Shown: positions 1-8,583 of the stretch, piece by piece
Layout: every line of letters begins with the position of its first letter
Position numbering within the stretch: the first letter of the stretch is position 1
From: an uncultured Bacteroidales bacterium
GTDB taxonomy: Bacteria > Bacteroidota > Bacteroidia > Bacteroidales > Bacteroidaceae
Assembly (NCBI GenBank): GCA_902768125.1
Contig: CACXKA010000006.1
Location: forward strand, 1 to 64,000
DNA length: 64,000 nt
Reading direction: 5' to 3'
The notes under the pieces: model-generated
Databases searched by the model: none
Told to the model about the DNA's origin: nothing
Seen by the model: the letters and a program-made list of their open reading frames with translations, nothing else
Program-made: the position numbers and the translations under genes

Positions 1-3000
1 AGGTCTGTGCGAGTGAATTCGTCAAGAGACTTGCCCTGATCCTGTGCGATCTCGATGAAGTCAGCACCAAGTTCTGGCTTAGGCAGAAGCTCTTCAGCAC
101 CACCCTTAGTCAAACCTGCGATAGCATCTTCGATAGCCTTAGCAGCAGCAGCGATAGCATCCTTAGTAGCTGGCTCTGCGCCTTCTGCTGGCTGGAGGAT
201 AGCCTTACCAGCTGCCATAGCGTCTGTGAGAGCCTTCACGCTTGCTTCAGTGCAACCTTCAGTTTCAGCGTTGCGACCCTTGTCGTAAGCAACGTTGAGT
301 GCGAATGTAGCATCCCAGAGAGAAGTCTTGTCCCACTCTTCAGTGAAAGTCTTGATAGCAGCTTCGTCATCCTTCACAACCTTGAATACGAAGTTGTCGA
401 AGTAGAACTTGCCACCTTCAGTAGCAGAAGCGAGGTTGAATGCGAGAGTGCGCATGTCGTTGTCAGCTGTGAAGTAGCCAGCAAGTGTCTGAGCTGTGCT
501 ACCAGTAGTGATCTTACCAACACCAGTGTTGCTCTTATATTCACCTGGTTCAGCGTGAGTCTGAGACTGAACGTCAGCCACCTTAGTTGCGAGGTAGTCA
601 ACAGAGAAGTAATACTTAGTACCCTTTGCCAAAGCGTATGGCAGACGTACGAAGAACTGAGTATCGTGGTCGTTGCCAAGGTACTTAGTTTCGTCCGCAG
701 GATCCTTCTCGCGAGCAGCAGTCACCACTTCAATCTGGTTAGAACTCTTAATGTTCTTAGTAGTTGCAGCAAGAATCAGACCATCAGCATCGCTGTTCAC
801 CTTAGCGTAGAATGCGCTCACGTCGTCGCCTTCAATGTCGCCATTAGTGAAGAGGTTGTCAGTCCAGTCAAGAGTAGCTGGATCCTTGTACTCAACCTCC
901 TTGTAGGTATCCACGTCGTAAATAGGCTCTTTACCAGAAATTACATCAGCAGGAACCTTGAATGAGAGATTGTCGAAATAGTACTTGTTAGCGTCAGCAA
1001 TATCGTTCAAGTTAAATGCGAAGGAGAGGAAACGAGCAACAGCGTTACCATCATCGTCTTTACCATCACATTCATTTTGGATCTTGCCTTCATACTTGAA
1101 GTGCTGCCACTCTGTAGTGAAGCTAACATTGCCAATACCAATATAATGCAGATAATTATTACCAGCAGCAGGCTCACGATGAGACTGAGTACCTACAGAA
1201 CCAGCGAGGTCAGCCTTGTAGTCGAACTCAACTATGATACTTGTACCAGCTGGCAGGTAATATGGCTCATAAATCCAGAACTGGTTGTCCCAAGGCTGTG
1301 ATTCCTTAGCGCCAGCAACAACTTCGATACCCTTGCCACCATCTTTACCAACGCCGTCAACGATACGAGCCTTGTTCACGTTAGAACCATCTACAGGAAC
1401 CTCCTTAGCTGCTGCGAATGCATGCTCTGCAGCTGTTTCGCAGTCACCGTTAGGAATCAGCTCAACCCAGTCAAGAACTGGAGCAGCTTCAAACTTAACA
1501 GATACCTCGTCAATGTAATAAGTGATAGGATTAGCATCTGCAGACATGTTCATTGAGTAGTTGGTAGTCTTAGGATCACCAATCTCGAACAACTGCTCGA
1601 TATCAGTCCACTTACCAATAACAGCCTTACCAGCAGGAGCACCAGCGAACCAGCCAGAACCGCAAGCTGTGTGGAGGTTACCACCAAGTGAGAGTTCAGT
1701 ACCTTCCTCAAGAGTCTCGCTGACAGCCTTAATCTTATACTTCAGAGTTACCTTGTCATTCATCTTCAGAGCCTTGCTTGGAGCAGCATCAGCAATCTGG
1801 AAGAAGAACTGAGTATCCCATGCATTAGCCTTCTTGCCGTCAACAACGACTTCGAACATACCATCGCCGTCAACAACCTTATAAGCAGGATCATTTACTA
1901 CATCATCACCGGCAACCCACTTAGTTTCATCAGCAGGATCCTGAGTGAATGGAGTAACCTTAACACCAAACTTAATAGCCTCAGTCCATTCCTCTATACC
2001 ACTTTCATAAGTAACCTTCACATCCTTGAAGCGATAAGTGATAGGCTTAGAATCGTAAGAAAGGTCGAGAGAGAAGTTAGTGACACCGTCTCTATCAAGA
2101 GTGATTTCTCTCTTAACATCAGCCCAGTCACCAACCTTGATAGTAGCACCATCTACACCAGCCATCCAGCCAGCACCGTCATAAGACCTGTGGTAGCCAC
2201 CACCAGCCTGAATCTCAGTCTTGTCGAGTGTAGATTCAGAATCGAGCAATGCCATAGCCTTGAACTCAAGAGTGATCTTGTCGTTCTTCTTCAGCTTACC
2301 ATTAGGAGCAGCATCAGCAATCTGGAAGAATACCTGATTGTCCCAAGTGTTAGCATTTGAAACAGTCACGATTTCTGCATAACCATCTGACTTGTATTCA
2401 GCTTGCTTGTTCTTATCCTGACCATTCTCCTTCCACTTGTCAGTGATTCTGGTATTAACATACCACTCAGGACCGCCACTTGTAATCTGAATGTCGTCGA
2501 AGTAGAATGTTCTATCGGCATCTGAAGCTGCCAGGTTGAAGCAGAGATCCGTAAAGCCTGCTAAAGCATCAGTAGCAATACAAGTAAATGATACAGTTTG
2601 CCATTCCTTAGTTACTTTCAGAGTGCCAAAGCCATCATTTGACTTATGTTGGAAAGCACTATGAGTCTGAGATCCTGCGGAATATTCGCCATCAGCCTTC
2701 ACACGCATTGTAACTTTGAATCCTGTTCCAGAAGCAAAGCCTCCCTTGTCATAAACAGCTGTCAATTGTTTCTTGTCTTCTCCAATATAAGTAGGCTCAA
2801 CATACTCAGCACCTCTAATCCAGAACTGAGCATTAGTTGCATTGCTATTTTTGCCTGCAGTCGCTACAATACAGCCATTCGTCTCATCATCAGGATCTGC
2901 TCCCCAAACTGCAAAAGTCCTTTCCTTGGACGTTGCAACAGTAGAAGCCTTATCCCTGAAACAGAAGTCAATGGCATTGAACCATGCGTCCTTAGCAGGA

Positions 3001-4025
3001 GGAGCTACTTCTGTCAATACAATAGAAGTCACACGAGCAACATACCAGTTACCAGCAGCTGCTAAGTTCTTGATACCATACTTCAGAACACCATCTGTAA
3101 CCTCAACATTCTTAAAGTCAAAAGAGCTTTGTTCACCTTGACCAACGCCGCCTCTATCAACGATAGGAAGGTTTTCTTCTTGTGTATTTGCAAAAGCAAC
3201 AGCAAGACCATCACCTGTTGGGCATTCGAAGCCACGACCAGAAGTATATGAACCTGCTAACTCAAGTTTAACTTCATACTTACCATTCTTCAGACCTTCA
3301 ATTGTCTGAGTCATCACATCACCTGCAGCAATAGAGCCACCATTATAGCGCTCAGAAGCTGCTCCAAAACCAGCATAAGTACCACTCTGGCCTTCCCAAG
3401 TAGAAGGAGCAACTGCAATGAGATCGTCTCCAGCCTTAGCATTATCCTTTACCCAAGCAGCATACTCTTCTTTATACTTCGCTTTAGCTTCAGCAAAAGC
3501 AGTATAGTCCTCTACAGATACTGCAATCCACACATCCTGAGCTTCTTCGGCATCAGAAATGTAAAGTTTTGTGTCATTCTTAGAAGGAACAACCGCAAGG
3601 AAACCAGGAGTAACATTGGTGTTTCCTAACTTAAATGAACCATCTTCAGCAATGGTAACAGTCCATTTTGCATCACCTGCACGACCTTTACCGTCAACCC
3701 AAATCTGGTCAACACCTTGACAGTCCGCAGAGTTTCCACCCTTCGCTTCATTATTCAAGGTATAAGTATTACCATCTGCATTTTTGGTAATCTTCACCTT
3801 GTAACCCTTGTCTGGATCGATAGAGGCACGAGTACCCCAATCGTTAGCACCAAGGAAGAAACCCTTTGCGCCCACATTGAAAAGGTACTGATCCACGCTA
3901 CCGTCAGTAACGAGAGCAGAAGCTTTTGGTGCAGCTGGAGGAGTAGGAGCCTCGCCAGCTTTTGCCGACACCAGACCCACCAACATGAGCACAAGTGCCA
4001 AGAAAGATTTTGTAATCTTGTCCAT
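1..4025 (-). CDS. Large secreted multi-module carbohydrate-binding-like protein (partial, C-terminus outside window)
   Basis: One open frame runs from an ATG at 4025 to the left edge without a stop, giving at least 1341 codons. Residues 1-23 form a signal peptide (MDKITKSF then a hydrophobic core ending SAKAG). The rest is a chain of beta-rich modules of about 150-190 residues that resemble CBM4/9/22-type carbohydrate-binding folds. Recurrent signatures are a WDNQ/WDTQ-FF/FW-IADAAP segment, S-Q-T/S-H-x-EP stretches, an EWQ strand, and a closing FYFDD/FYFDN/YYFDN. Near the window edge the chain becomes an Ala/Lys-rich helical segment resembling a FIVAR-type spacer. No catalytic domain is visible, but one may lie in the missing part. 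The specific ligand is unknown. It is a single gene facing away from its neighbours, with a leader of roughly 190 nt. Confidence 0.85.
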   Translation of the reverse strand, partial: MDKITKSFLALVLMLVGLVSAKAGEAPTPPAAPKASALVTDGSVDQYLFNVGAKGFFLGANDWGTRASIDPDKGYKVKITKNADGNTYTLNNEAKGGNSADCQGVDQIWVDGKGRAGDAKWTVTIAEDGSFKLGNTNVTPGFLAVVPSKNDTKLYISDAEEAQDVWIAVSVEDYTAFAEAKAKYKEEYAAWVKDNAKAGDDLIAVAPSTWEGQSGTYAGFGAASERYNGGSIAAGDVMTQTIEGLKNGKYEVKLELAGSYTSGRGFECPTGDGLAVAFANTQEENLPIVDRGGVGQGEQSSFDFKNVEVTDGVLKYGIKNLAAAGNWYVARVTSIVLTEVAPPAKDAWFNAIDFCFRDKASTVATSKERTFAVWGADPDDETNGCIVATAGKNSNATNAQFWIRGAEYVEPTYIGEDKKQLTAVYDKGGFASGTGFKVTMRVKADGEYSAGSQTHSAFQHKSNDGFGTLKVTKEWQTVSFTCIATDALAGFTDLCFNLAASDADRTFYFDDIQITSGGPEWYVNTRITDKWKENGQDKNKQAEYKSDGYAEIVTVSNANTWDNQVFFQIADAAPNGKLKKNDKITLEFKAMALLDSESTLDKTEIQAGGGYHRSYDGAGWMAGVDGATIKVGDWADVKREITLDRDGVTNFSLDLSYDSKPITYRFKDVKVTYESGIEEWTEAIKFGVKVTPFTQDPADETKWVAGDDVVNDPAYKVVDGDGMFEVVVDGKKANAWDTQFFFQIADAAPSKALKMNDKVTLKYKIKAVSETLEEGTELSLGGNLHTACGSGWFAGAPAGKAVIGKWTDIEQLFEIGDPKTTNYSMNMSADANPITYYIDEVSVKFEAAPVLDWVELIPNGDCETAAEHAFAAAKEVPVDGSNVNKARIVDGVGKDGGKGIEVVAGAKESQPWDNQFWIYEPYYLPAGTSIIVEFDYKADLAGSVGTQSHREPAAGNNYLHYIGIGNVSFTTEWQHFKYEGKIQNECDGKDDDGNAVARFLSFAFNLNDIADANKYYFDNLSFKVPADVISGKEPIYDVDTYKEVEYKDPATLDWTDNLFTNGDIEGDDVSAFYAKVNSDADGLILAATTKNIKSSNQIEVVTAAREKDPADETKYLGNDHDTQFFVRLPYALAKGTKYYFSVDYLATKVADVQSQTHAEPGEYKSNTGVGKITTGSTAQTLAGYFTADNDMRTLAFNLASATEGGKFYFDNFVFKVVKDDEAAIKTFTEEWDKTSLWDATFALNVAYDKGRNAETEGCTEASVKALTDAMAAGKAILQPAEGAEPATKDAIAAAAKAIEDAIAGLTKGGAEELLPKPELGADFIEIAQDQGKSLDEFTRTD

Positions 4026-4160
4026 AAGCTTAAAAGTTTTAGTTAATAAAAAAGTTGATTAAAAAATGTTTTGGTTTTTGTTATTATTTGATTGTTGTTT
4101 TGGTTTTGCCTCTGTTATATATATTAATAATGTGTATTAAGAATGATTAGTAACTGTCAG

Positions 4161-4180
4161 AACCCCCTTTAGGGGGAGTT
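4161..4180 (-). promoter_or_regulatory. GC-rich hairpin in 5' leader
   Basis: Five C residues, TTTA, then five G residues form a near-perfect dyad in an otherwise AT-rich leader, about 140 nt upstream of the start at 4025. It could be a transcript-stabilising or attenuating hairpin. No function is shown by the sequence. Confidence 0.4.
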
Positions 4181-4473
4181 CAGGAAAGGGCGCAAGCCAA
4201 TTCGGCGGTAAAGTTACGGTTTTAAATCATTACTACCTCACTTTTTCCCGACTTTTTTCAAGAAAATTGATAGATTTTTTCATTTTTTTACATTTTCGGG
4301 TGCTTTTGGCAACAAAAGCGGTGGAAGTTAGGGGCTAAGATTGCAGTTATTCTGGGAAACCAATTTGAACAATAACCATAATTTGACTCACTAATAAGAA
4401 TAAGTTATTTCTCCCTACTATATTTTTCCTTCCCCTTTGGAATAAAAGATATTTCTCTTAGGTGAATTTTATA

Positions 4474-4555
4474 TTCCAAAGCTTGGAACGTACGTTTCAA
4501 AGCATGGAACGTATGTTCCAAAGTTAGGAATATACGTTCCAAACTTCGGAATGTA
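4474..4555. repeat. Four tandem 21-bp palindromic repeats
   Basis: Units start at 4474, 4495, 4516 and 4537 and follow the pattern TTCCAAAGnWTGGAACGTAyG. Both TTCCAA..TTGGAA and GGAACGTA..TACGTTCC dyads recur, so the array is a string of overlapping palindromes with about two helical turns per unit. No unique spacers separate the units, so it is not a CRISPR array. Confidence 0.8.
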
Positions 4556-4592
4556 ATTTATCCTTAGGGGAAAGGAGAAAAAGATCGGGGGG

Positions 4593-5213
4593 TTAGGAAT
4601 TTTTGTAGGTAGCTACGGAAAGAATGTAGCCTTGGGCGAGGTGTTCTTCTGTGTGGAGGGACACATTATTATATTTTAAAAGGAGGTTGGGGAGGTCGTC
4701 GTCGATGCCTCGACCTGTGAGCTTGACAACGGCTTCCTTCTGTGTCCAAAGGCGAGTGAAGGGAATCTGGGGATTTGGGGATTGGGATACCTCTGCAAAC
4801 TCGCTGTCATTGAGGACATGACGGGCAAGAGATTCACTATAACGACCAACACTCTCGACGTCGATGCCAACGGGAGAAGCGGAAAGGGCTACAGCAAGGG
4901 CGGATTTGCAATGACTGAGATTAAAGTTGAGAGTTGAGAGTTTAGGGTTTAGAGCTAATGGTTTAGAGTTGAGAGAAAGTTCGGGTTTTCCGTGTTCGCC
5001 GATGAGGAAGGAAGGTTGTTCTGTGATGCCATAGGTTTCACGAAGGGCTTGGCAGAGAAGGAGGTAGGAGAATGCGCATTCGATGCGGCCTTGCTGATGC
5101 TTGAATCGCAGGGCTTTCTCTCTTCGCCACGCTGGGAGGGAAGCAATGGCGGCTTCGAGTTCCTCGGAAGTGATGGAGGAAAGGTCTTCCTTTACAAACA
5201 ACCGATAATTCAT
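4593..5213 (-). CDS. 4'-phosphopantetheinyl transferase (Sfp-type)
   Basis: This 206-aa protein transfers the phosphopantetheine arm from CoA to carrier-protein serines in the cytosol. The Sfp/AcpT signature is clear: IGEHGKPEL (71-79), FNLSH (97-101), GIDVE (116-120, with Mg2+-binding Asp/Glu) and WTQKEAVVKLTGRG (156-169). The length fits the family. Two segments look inserted and are encoded by the genome's low-complexity spacer repeats: residues about 80-96 (Leu/Asn-rich) and 143-151 (SQSPNPQIP). They lie in loops and keep the frame. The gene lies 91 bp downstream of the channel gene on the same strand. Its carrier-protein target is not evident here. Confidence 0.9.
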   Translation of the reverse strand: MNYRLFVKEDLSSITSEELEAAIASLPAWRREKALRFKHQQGRIECAFSYLLLCQALRETYGITEQPSFLIGEHGKPELSLNSKPLALNPKLSTLNFNLSHCKSALAVALSASPVGIDVESVGRYSESLARHVLNDSEFAEVSQSPNPQIPFTRLWTQKEAVVKLTGRGIDDDLPNLLLKYNNVSLHTEEHLAQGYILSVATYKNS

Positions 5214-5217
5214 CTTG

Positions 5218-5302
5218 CTCTAACTTTAACCTTAACGATAACTCAAATCTCAACCTCAAATCTCAACCTTAAATCTCAAACCTCAAATCTCAAACCTCAA
5301 AC
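5218..5302. repeat. AACCTCAAATCTC-type spacer repeats
   Basis: Back-to-back variants of AAATCTCAAACCTC fill nearly the whole gap between two minus-strand genes. The same family recurs at about 8282, 28895, 39245 (inside a gene), 45645, 47800 and 62920. Confidence 0.8.
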
Positions 5303-5304
5303 CA

Positions 5305-6132
5305 TCATAGTCTTTCTCCACAATGCATGCAGTAGTTGGCTTTGAGGTCGGTTTTCTCGTTGCAACGGGGGCAACGGCCGTTCTTTCCCTTGCGCTTGGT
5401 CTCGTCAATCATGGTGGCGGAGACGATACCTGTAGGCACAGCGATGATGGTGTAACCCAGTATCATGACGAGAGAGGAAAGGAGGCGACCGACGAGGGTG
5501 ACTGGGGTGATGTCACCATAACCGACGGTGGTGAGGGTGACAATCGCCCAATAGATGCTGGTGCCGATATCTGTGAACTGGGTGCCAGGCTGGTTTCCTT
5601 CGACCATAAACATCAAGGTTCCCACGATGGTGACGAGGATGAGAACGAAGAGGAAATAGACGAGTATCTTCCTGAAACTGAGCTTGATGCTCTGAAGGAG
5701 AAGATGACCTTCATTGATGAAAGCGAAGAGCTTGAGCACGCGGAAAATGCGGATGAGTCGGAAGACACGCAGGATGAAGAAATAGCGTGCTGAAGAGAGA
5801 TAAGGAATGAAGGAGAGATAGAGGGGGAGCGTCGCCACGAGGTCGATGATGCCAAAGAAACTGAGGGCATAATCTTTGGGTCGTGGGGAGCAGTAGAGTC
5901 GGAGGATGTACTCGATGGTGAAGAAGAAGGTGAGGACATACTCCATGATGGTGAGCACATCCTTGAAACGCCCCATGACAGCGGGTTTCGTCTCGATGAA
6001 TGCAACAATGAGGCTGAGGACAATCGCCACCATCACGACGATGTCGAACACCTTGCCTGCCTTCGTGTCGGAATTGAACACGATGTTGTAGAGGCGTGGC
6101 TTATCTTTGAGTAGAGCAAAAAACTTTTTCAT
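5305..6132 (-). CDS. Voltage-gated-type potassium channel with C-terminal zinc ribbon
   Basis: This 275-aa inner-membrane ion channel has six predicted transmembrane segments. Residues about 30-135 form an S1-S4 voltage-sensor-like unit; S4 has regularly spaced arginines (R116, R122, R125, R128, R131). The selectivity filter is TTVGYGD (201-207), between S5 and S6. The C-terminus carries a four-cysteine zinc ribbon (C254, C257, C268, C271) after a Lys/Arg-rich linker. Kv-like channels with this tail are common in Bacteroidetes. The sequence supports K+ selectivity; gating was not inferred. A TAACTTTG box lies only 4 bp upstream of the ATG, so the mRNA may be leaderless. Confidence 0.9.
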   Translation of the reverse strand: MKKFFALLKDKPRLYNIVFNSDTKAGKVFDIVVMVAIVLSLIVAFIETKPAVMGRFKDVLTIMEYVLTFFFTIEYILRLYCSPRPKDYALSFFGIIDLVATLPLYLSFIPYLSSARYFFILRVFRLIRIFRVLKLFAFINEGHLLLQSIKLSFRKILVYFLFVLILVTIVGTLMFMVEGNQPGTQFTDIGTSIYWAIVTLTTVGYGDITPVTLVGRLLSSLVMILGYTIIAVPTGIVSATMIDETKRKGKNGRCPRCNEKTDLKANYCMHCGERL

Positions 6133-6136
6133 GCCA

Positions 6137-6144
6137 CAAAGTTA
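6137..6144 (-). promoter_or_regulatory. -7 box (TAACTTTG) of the channel gene
   Basis: It matches the Bacteroidetes -7 consensus TAnnTTTG. It ends 4 bp before the start codon, which predicts a transcript beginning at or next to the ATG. Confidence 0.5.
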
Positions 6145-6296
6145 CGAATTAATTGACAATTGACAATTGACAATTGACATTTTTTTAGAAGTTAGCGAAG
6201 TTTTGCACATCTTTTTTTGAGGTGTGCAGTTTTTTCAGCGTTTTTTACACAGAAAGGGAAAGTGTGTGTAAAATGCTCATAATTACATGTTTTTTA

Positions 6297-6328
6297 TTTG
6301 TACGAACCATTTTTTCTTCGTAATTTTG
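6297..6328 (+). promoter_or_regulatory. Promoter of the acyl-CoA synthetase/Vor operon
   Basis: TTTG at 6297-6300 and TAATTTTG at 6321-6328 are separated by 20 bp. This is the classic Bacteroidetes -33/-7 arrangement and leaves a leader of about 60 nt before the ATG at 6396. Confidence 0.65.
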
Positions 6329-6395
6329 AACCCGAAAAGCGGCACACCATTGAAGAGTGTGCATTTTTCATGGAGTAAAGAAGACAGAAAGAGAT

Positions 6396-8072
6396 ATGAC
6401 CAATACAATGCTTGATAGGTTCCTGAAAAAGTCAACCTTCACCTCTCAAGAAGATTTCGAGAAGAATTTTGAGTTTGTGATTCCCGAAAACTTCAACTTT
6501 GCATATGACGTGATGGATGTGTGGGCTGAAGAGACGCCCGACCGTCTGGCGCTGCTGTGGTGCAACGACAAGGGAATTGAGCGCCGATTCACCTTTGCCG
6601 ACATCCGACGCGAATCGAACAAGGTGGCAAGTTACTTGCTCTCGCTGGGCATTGGGAAGGGTGATTTTGTGATGCTGATCATGAAGCGCCGCTACCAGTT
6701 CTGGCTCACGATGCTGGCGCTGCACAAGATAGGCGCTGTGGCGATTCCAGCTTCTTTCCTGTTGACGAAGAAGGACATCATCTATCGTGTCAAGTGTGCG
6801 GATGTGAAGGCAATTGTAGCCACAGGCGACCCAGAGATTCTGCGCCACATCAATGAGGCTCATGCTGAGTGGCCTGCCCTGAAGCATCGTATCAGTATCG
6901 GTCCTGTGGTGCCTGAGGGTTGGGATGATTTCAAGGCGGGCGTGAAGGTGTCACCAGAATATAAGAGAGAACGCGTGACCAAGTCTTCGGACTTCCTGCT
7001 CATGTATTTCACATCGGGTACGAACGGTCAGCCCAAGATGGCGATTCACGACCACACCTACCCGCTTGGACATATCGGTACAGCGGCTTTCTGGCACAAC
7101 CTCCACATGGGCAGCTTGCACCTGACGGTGGCTGACACAGGATGGGCAAAGGCTACGTGGGGAAAGATGTATGGACAATGGATTGCTGGTGCCACCCTGT
7201 TTGTGTACGACCACGAGAAGTTCCACGCTTCGGACATTCTGGAGAAGGTGGGACAATACAAAATCACCAGTTTCTGTGCCCCTCCAACGATTTACCGTTT
7301 CATGATTCGTGAGGACTTGAGCCGTTTCGACCTCAGTTCTCTGGAGCACGTAACGACGGCTGGCGAGGCTCTGAACTCGGCTGTGTACGACAAGTTCCTG
7401 GAGATTACAGGCTTGGAAATCAAGGAGGGATTCGGACAAAGCGAAACGACCTGTCTGATTGCCACAACGCCTTGGATGAAGACAAAACCAGGTTCAATGG
7501 GCAAACCGATGCCACAATACGATATTCATCTGTTGACACACGAAGGGAAGGAAGCCAAAGTGGGCGAAGAAGGGCAGATTGCCATCCGCACGGACAGAAA
7601 GAAGCCGATTGGCTTGTGCTGCGAGTACTATCACAATGCGGGCGAGACGAAGAAGGGTTGGCACGACGGTTTCTACTTCACAGGCGACTTGGCATACAAG
7701 GATGAGGACGGCTACTTCTGGTTTGTGGGTCGTGCTGACGATGTGATCAAGTCGTCAGGCTACCGTATCGGTCCTTTCGAGGTGGAAAGTGCGCTGATGA
7801 CTCACCCATCGGTGGTGGAATGCGCTATCACAGGTGTGCCTGACGACATCAGAGGTATGGTGGTGAAGGCGACGATTGTGTTGGGCAAGGAATGGAAGGA
7901 CAAAGCGAACGAGGAATTGGTGAAGGAGCTGCAAGACCACGTGAAAAGGACAACCGCACCTTATAAATATCCACGTATCATCGAGTTCGTGGACGAGCTG
8001 CCTAAGACACACTCTGGTAAGATTCGTCGAGTGGAGATTCGACAGAATGATGCAGAGAAATTTAAAGGCTAA
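6396..8072 (+). CDS. AMP-forming acyl-CoA synthetase
   Basis: This 558-aa protein belongs to the ANL adenylate-forming superfamily, close to acetyl/medium-chain acyl-CoA synthetases. It shows the P-loop (YFTSGTNGQPKM), the FYFTGDLAYKDEDGYFWFVG hinge region, RADDVIKSSGYRIGPFEVES and the catalytic lysine motif THSGKIRR near the C-terminus. I prefer the ATG at 6396 to the in-frame one at 6357 because the extra 13 residues are not family-like and the start then fits the promoter. It heads an operon with VorDBAC. A likely role is interconverting branched-chain or aryl acyl-CoA made by Vor with the free acid, giving ATP. The exact acyl substrate cannot be read from the sequence. Confidence 0.88.
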   Translation: MTNTMLDRFLKKSTFTSQEDFEKNFEFVIPENFNFAYDVMDVWAEETPDRLALLWCNDKGIERRFTFADIRRESNKVASYLLSLGIGKGDFVMLIMKRRYQFWLTMLALHKIGAVAIPASFLLTKKDIIYRVKCADVKAIVATGDPEILRHINEAHAEWPALKHRISIGPVVPEGWDDFKAGVKVSPEYKRERVTKSSDFLLMYFTSGTNGQPKMAIHDHTYPLGHIGTAAFWHNLHMGSLHLTVADTGWAKATWGKMYGQWIAGATLFVYDHEKFHASDILEKVGQYKITSFCAPPTIYRFMIREDLSRFDLSSLEHVTTAGEALNSAVYDKFLEITGLEIKEGFGQSETTCLIATTPWMKTKPGSMGKPMPQYDIHLLTHEGKEAKVGEEGQIAIRTDRKKPIGLCCEYYHNAGETKKGWHDGFYFTGDLAYKDEDGYFWFVGRADDVIKSSGYRIGPFEVESALMTHPSVVECAITGVPDDIRGMVVKATIVLGKEWKDKANEELVKELQDHVKRTTAPYKYPRIIEFVDELPKTHSGKIRRVEIRQNDAEKFKG

Positions 8073-8101
8073 AGGTTATAGGTTAAGGGTTAAAGATAGG
8101 G

Positions 8102-8281
8102 ATGACGGAACAGGAGTGGATTGCTAAAGGTAAGGAGGCATACGCCAGAATGGACTGGAAAGTGTGCCTGGATTCTTATGCTGAGGCCATCAAGCTGAAT
8201 CCGAACTCAGAAGCAGTGGAATTGCATAAGATGACGATGAACATCGTGGAGTTCTATAACAAGGATCAGTATAATCCGTGA
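8102..8281 (+). CDS. 59-aa TPR-like small protein
   Basis: A short frame (start MTEQEWIAKGKEAYARMDW, end YNKDQYNP) lies between the acyl-CoA synthetase and vorD on the same strand. It has the helix-turn-helix pattern of one tetratricopeptide repeat (A-x-x-A-I-K-L-N-P). It begins 29 bp after the synthetase stop. Its place inside the operon suggests a small partner or assembly protein for the Vor enzyme. That role is inference from position only. Confidence 0.65.
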   Translation: MTEQEWIAKGKEAYARMDWKVCLDSYAEAIKLNPNSEAVELHKMTMNIVEFYNKDQYNP

Positions 8282-8335
8282 GAGGGTTTGAGGTTTGAGA
8301 TTTGAGATTTGAGGTTTGAGATTTAGAAACTATAA
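8282..8335 (+). repeat. GAGGTTTGAGATTTGA spacer repeat
   Basis: Tandem variants of TTTGAGGTTTGAGA lie between the TPR gene and vorD, the same family as at 5218 in the opposite orientation. Confidence 0.7.
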
Positions 8336-8353
8336 GTAAAAGTATATATAATT

Positions 8354-8581
8354 ATGGCAAAAATGAGAGGCGCTATCGTTGTGGACATCGAGCGTTGCAA
8401 GGGATGCAACCTCTGCACGATAGCTTGTCCATTACATCTTGTCACACTGAGTGCAACTGTCAACCACAAGGGTTACAACTATGCAGAACAGACTGACTGG
8501 GAAAAGTGCAACGGCTGTACCAGCTGTGCCATTGTCTGCCCCGACGGTTGTATCACAGTTTATCGTAAAAAGGAGGAATAG
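8354..8581 (+). CDS. vorD: 2-oxoacid:ferredoxin oxidoreductase delta (ferredoxin) subunit VorD
   Basis: This 75-aa protein is a two-[4Fe-4S] ferredoxin subunit. Cysteines C15, C18, C21, C25 and C52, C55, C58, C62 form two CxxCxxCxxxC(P) clusters. It passes electrons from the TPP centre of the Vor complex to ferredoxin in the cytosol. Two bases separate its stop from the ATG of vorB, indicating translational coupling. The assignment to a branched-chain (Vor) rather than an indolepyruvate or pyruvate enzyme rests on the gene order and the separate alpha/beta/gamma subunits. Confidence 0.9.
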   Translation: MAKMRGAIVVDIERCKGCNLCTIACPLHLVTLSATVNHKGYNYAEQTDWEKCNGCTSCAIVCPDGCITVYRKKEE

Positions 8582-8583
8582 AG

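Larger units (their letters stand above)
4026..4592. other. Intergenic region with leader hairpin and repeats
   Basis: This is the gap between the large secreted protein and the phosphopantetheinyl transferase. The leader of the secreted-protein gene holds a C-run/G-run hairpin at 4161-4180. A possible minus-strand -7 box (TAACTTTA) lies near 4208-4215. A block of four 21-bp repeats lies at 4474-4555. I see no credible coding sequence. Confidence 0.6.

Noticed and set aside
4474..4555. CRISPR array
   Set aside because: The units are directly adjacent and palindromic with no unique spacers, and no cas genes are present.
4593..5213. PPTase as a pseudogene because of repeat insertions
   Set aside because: The frame is intact and all catalytic motifs are present; the inserts lie in loops.
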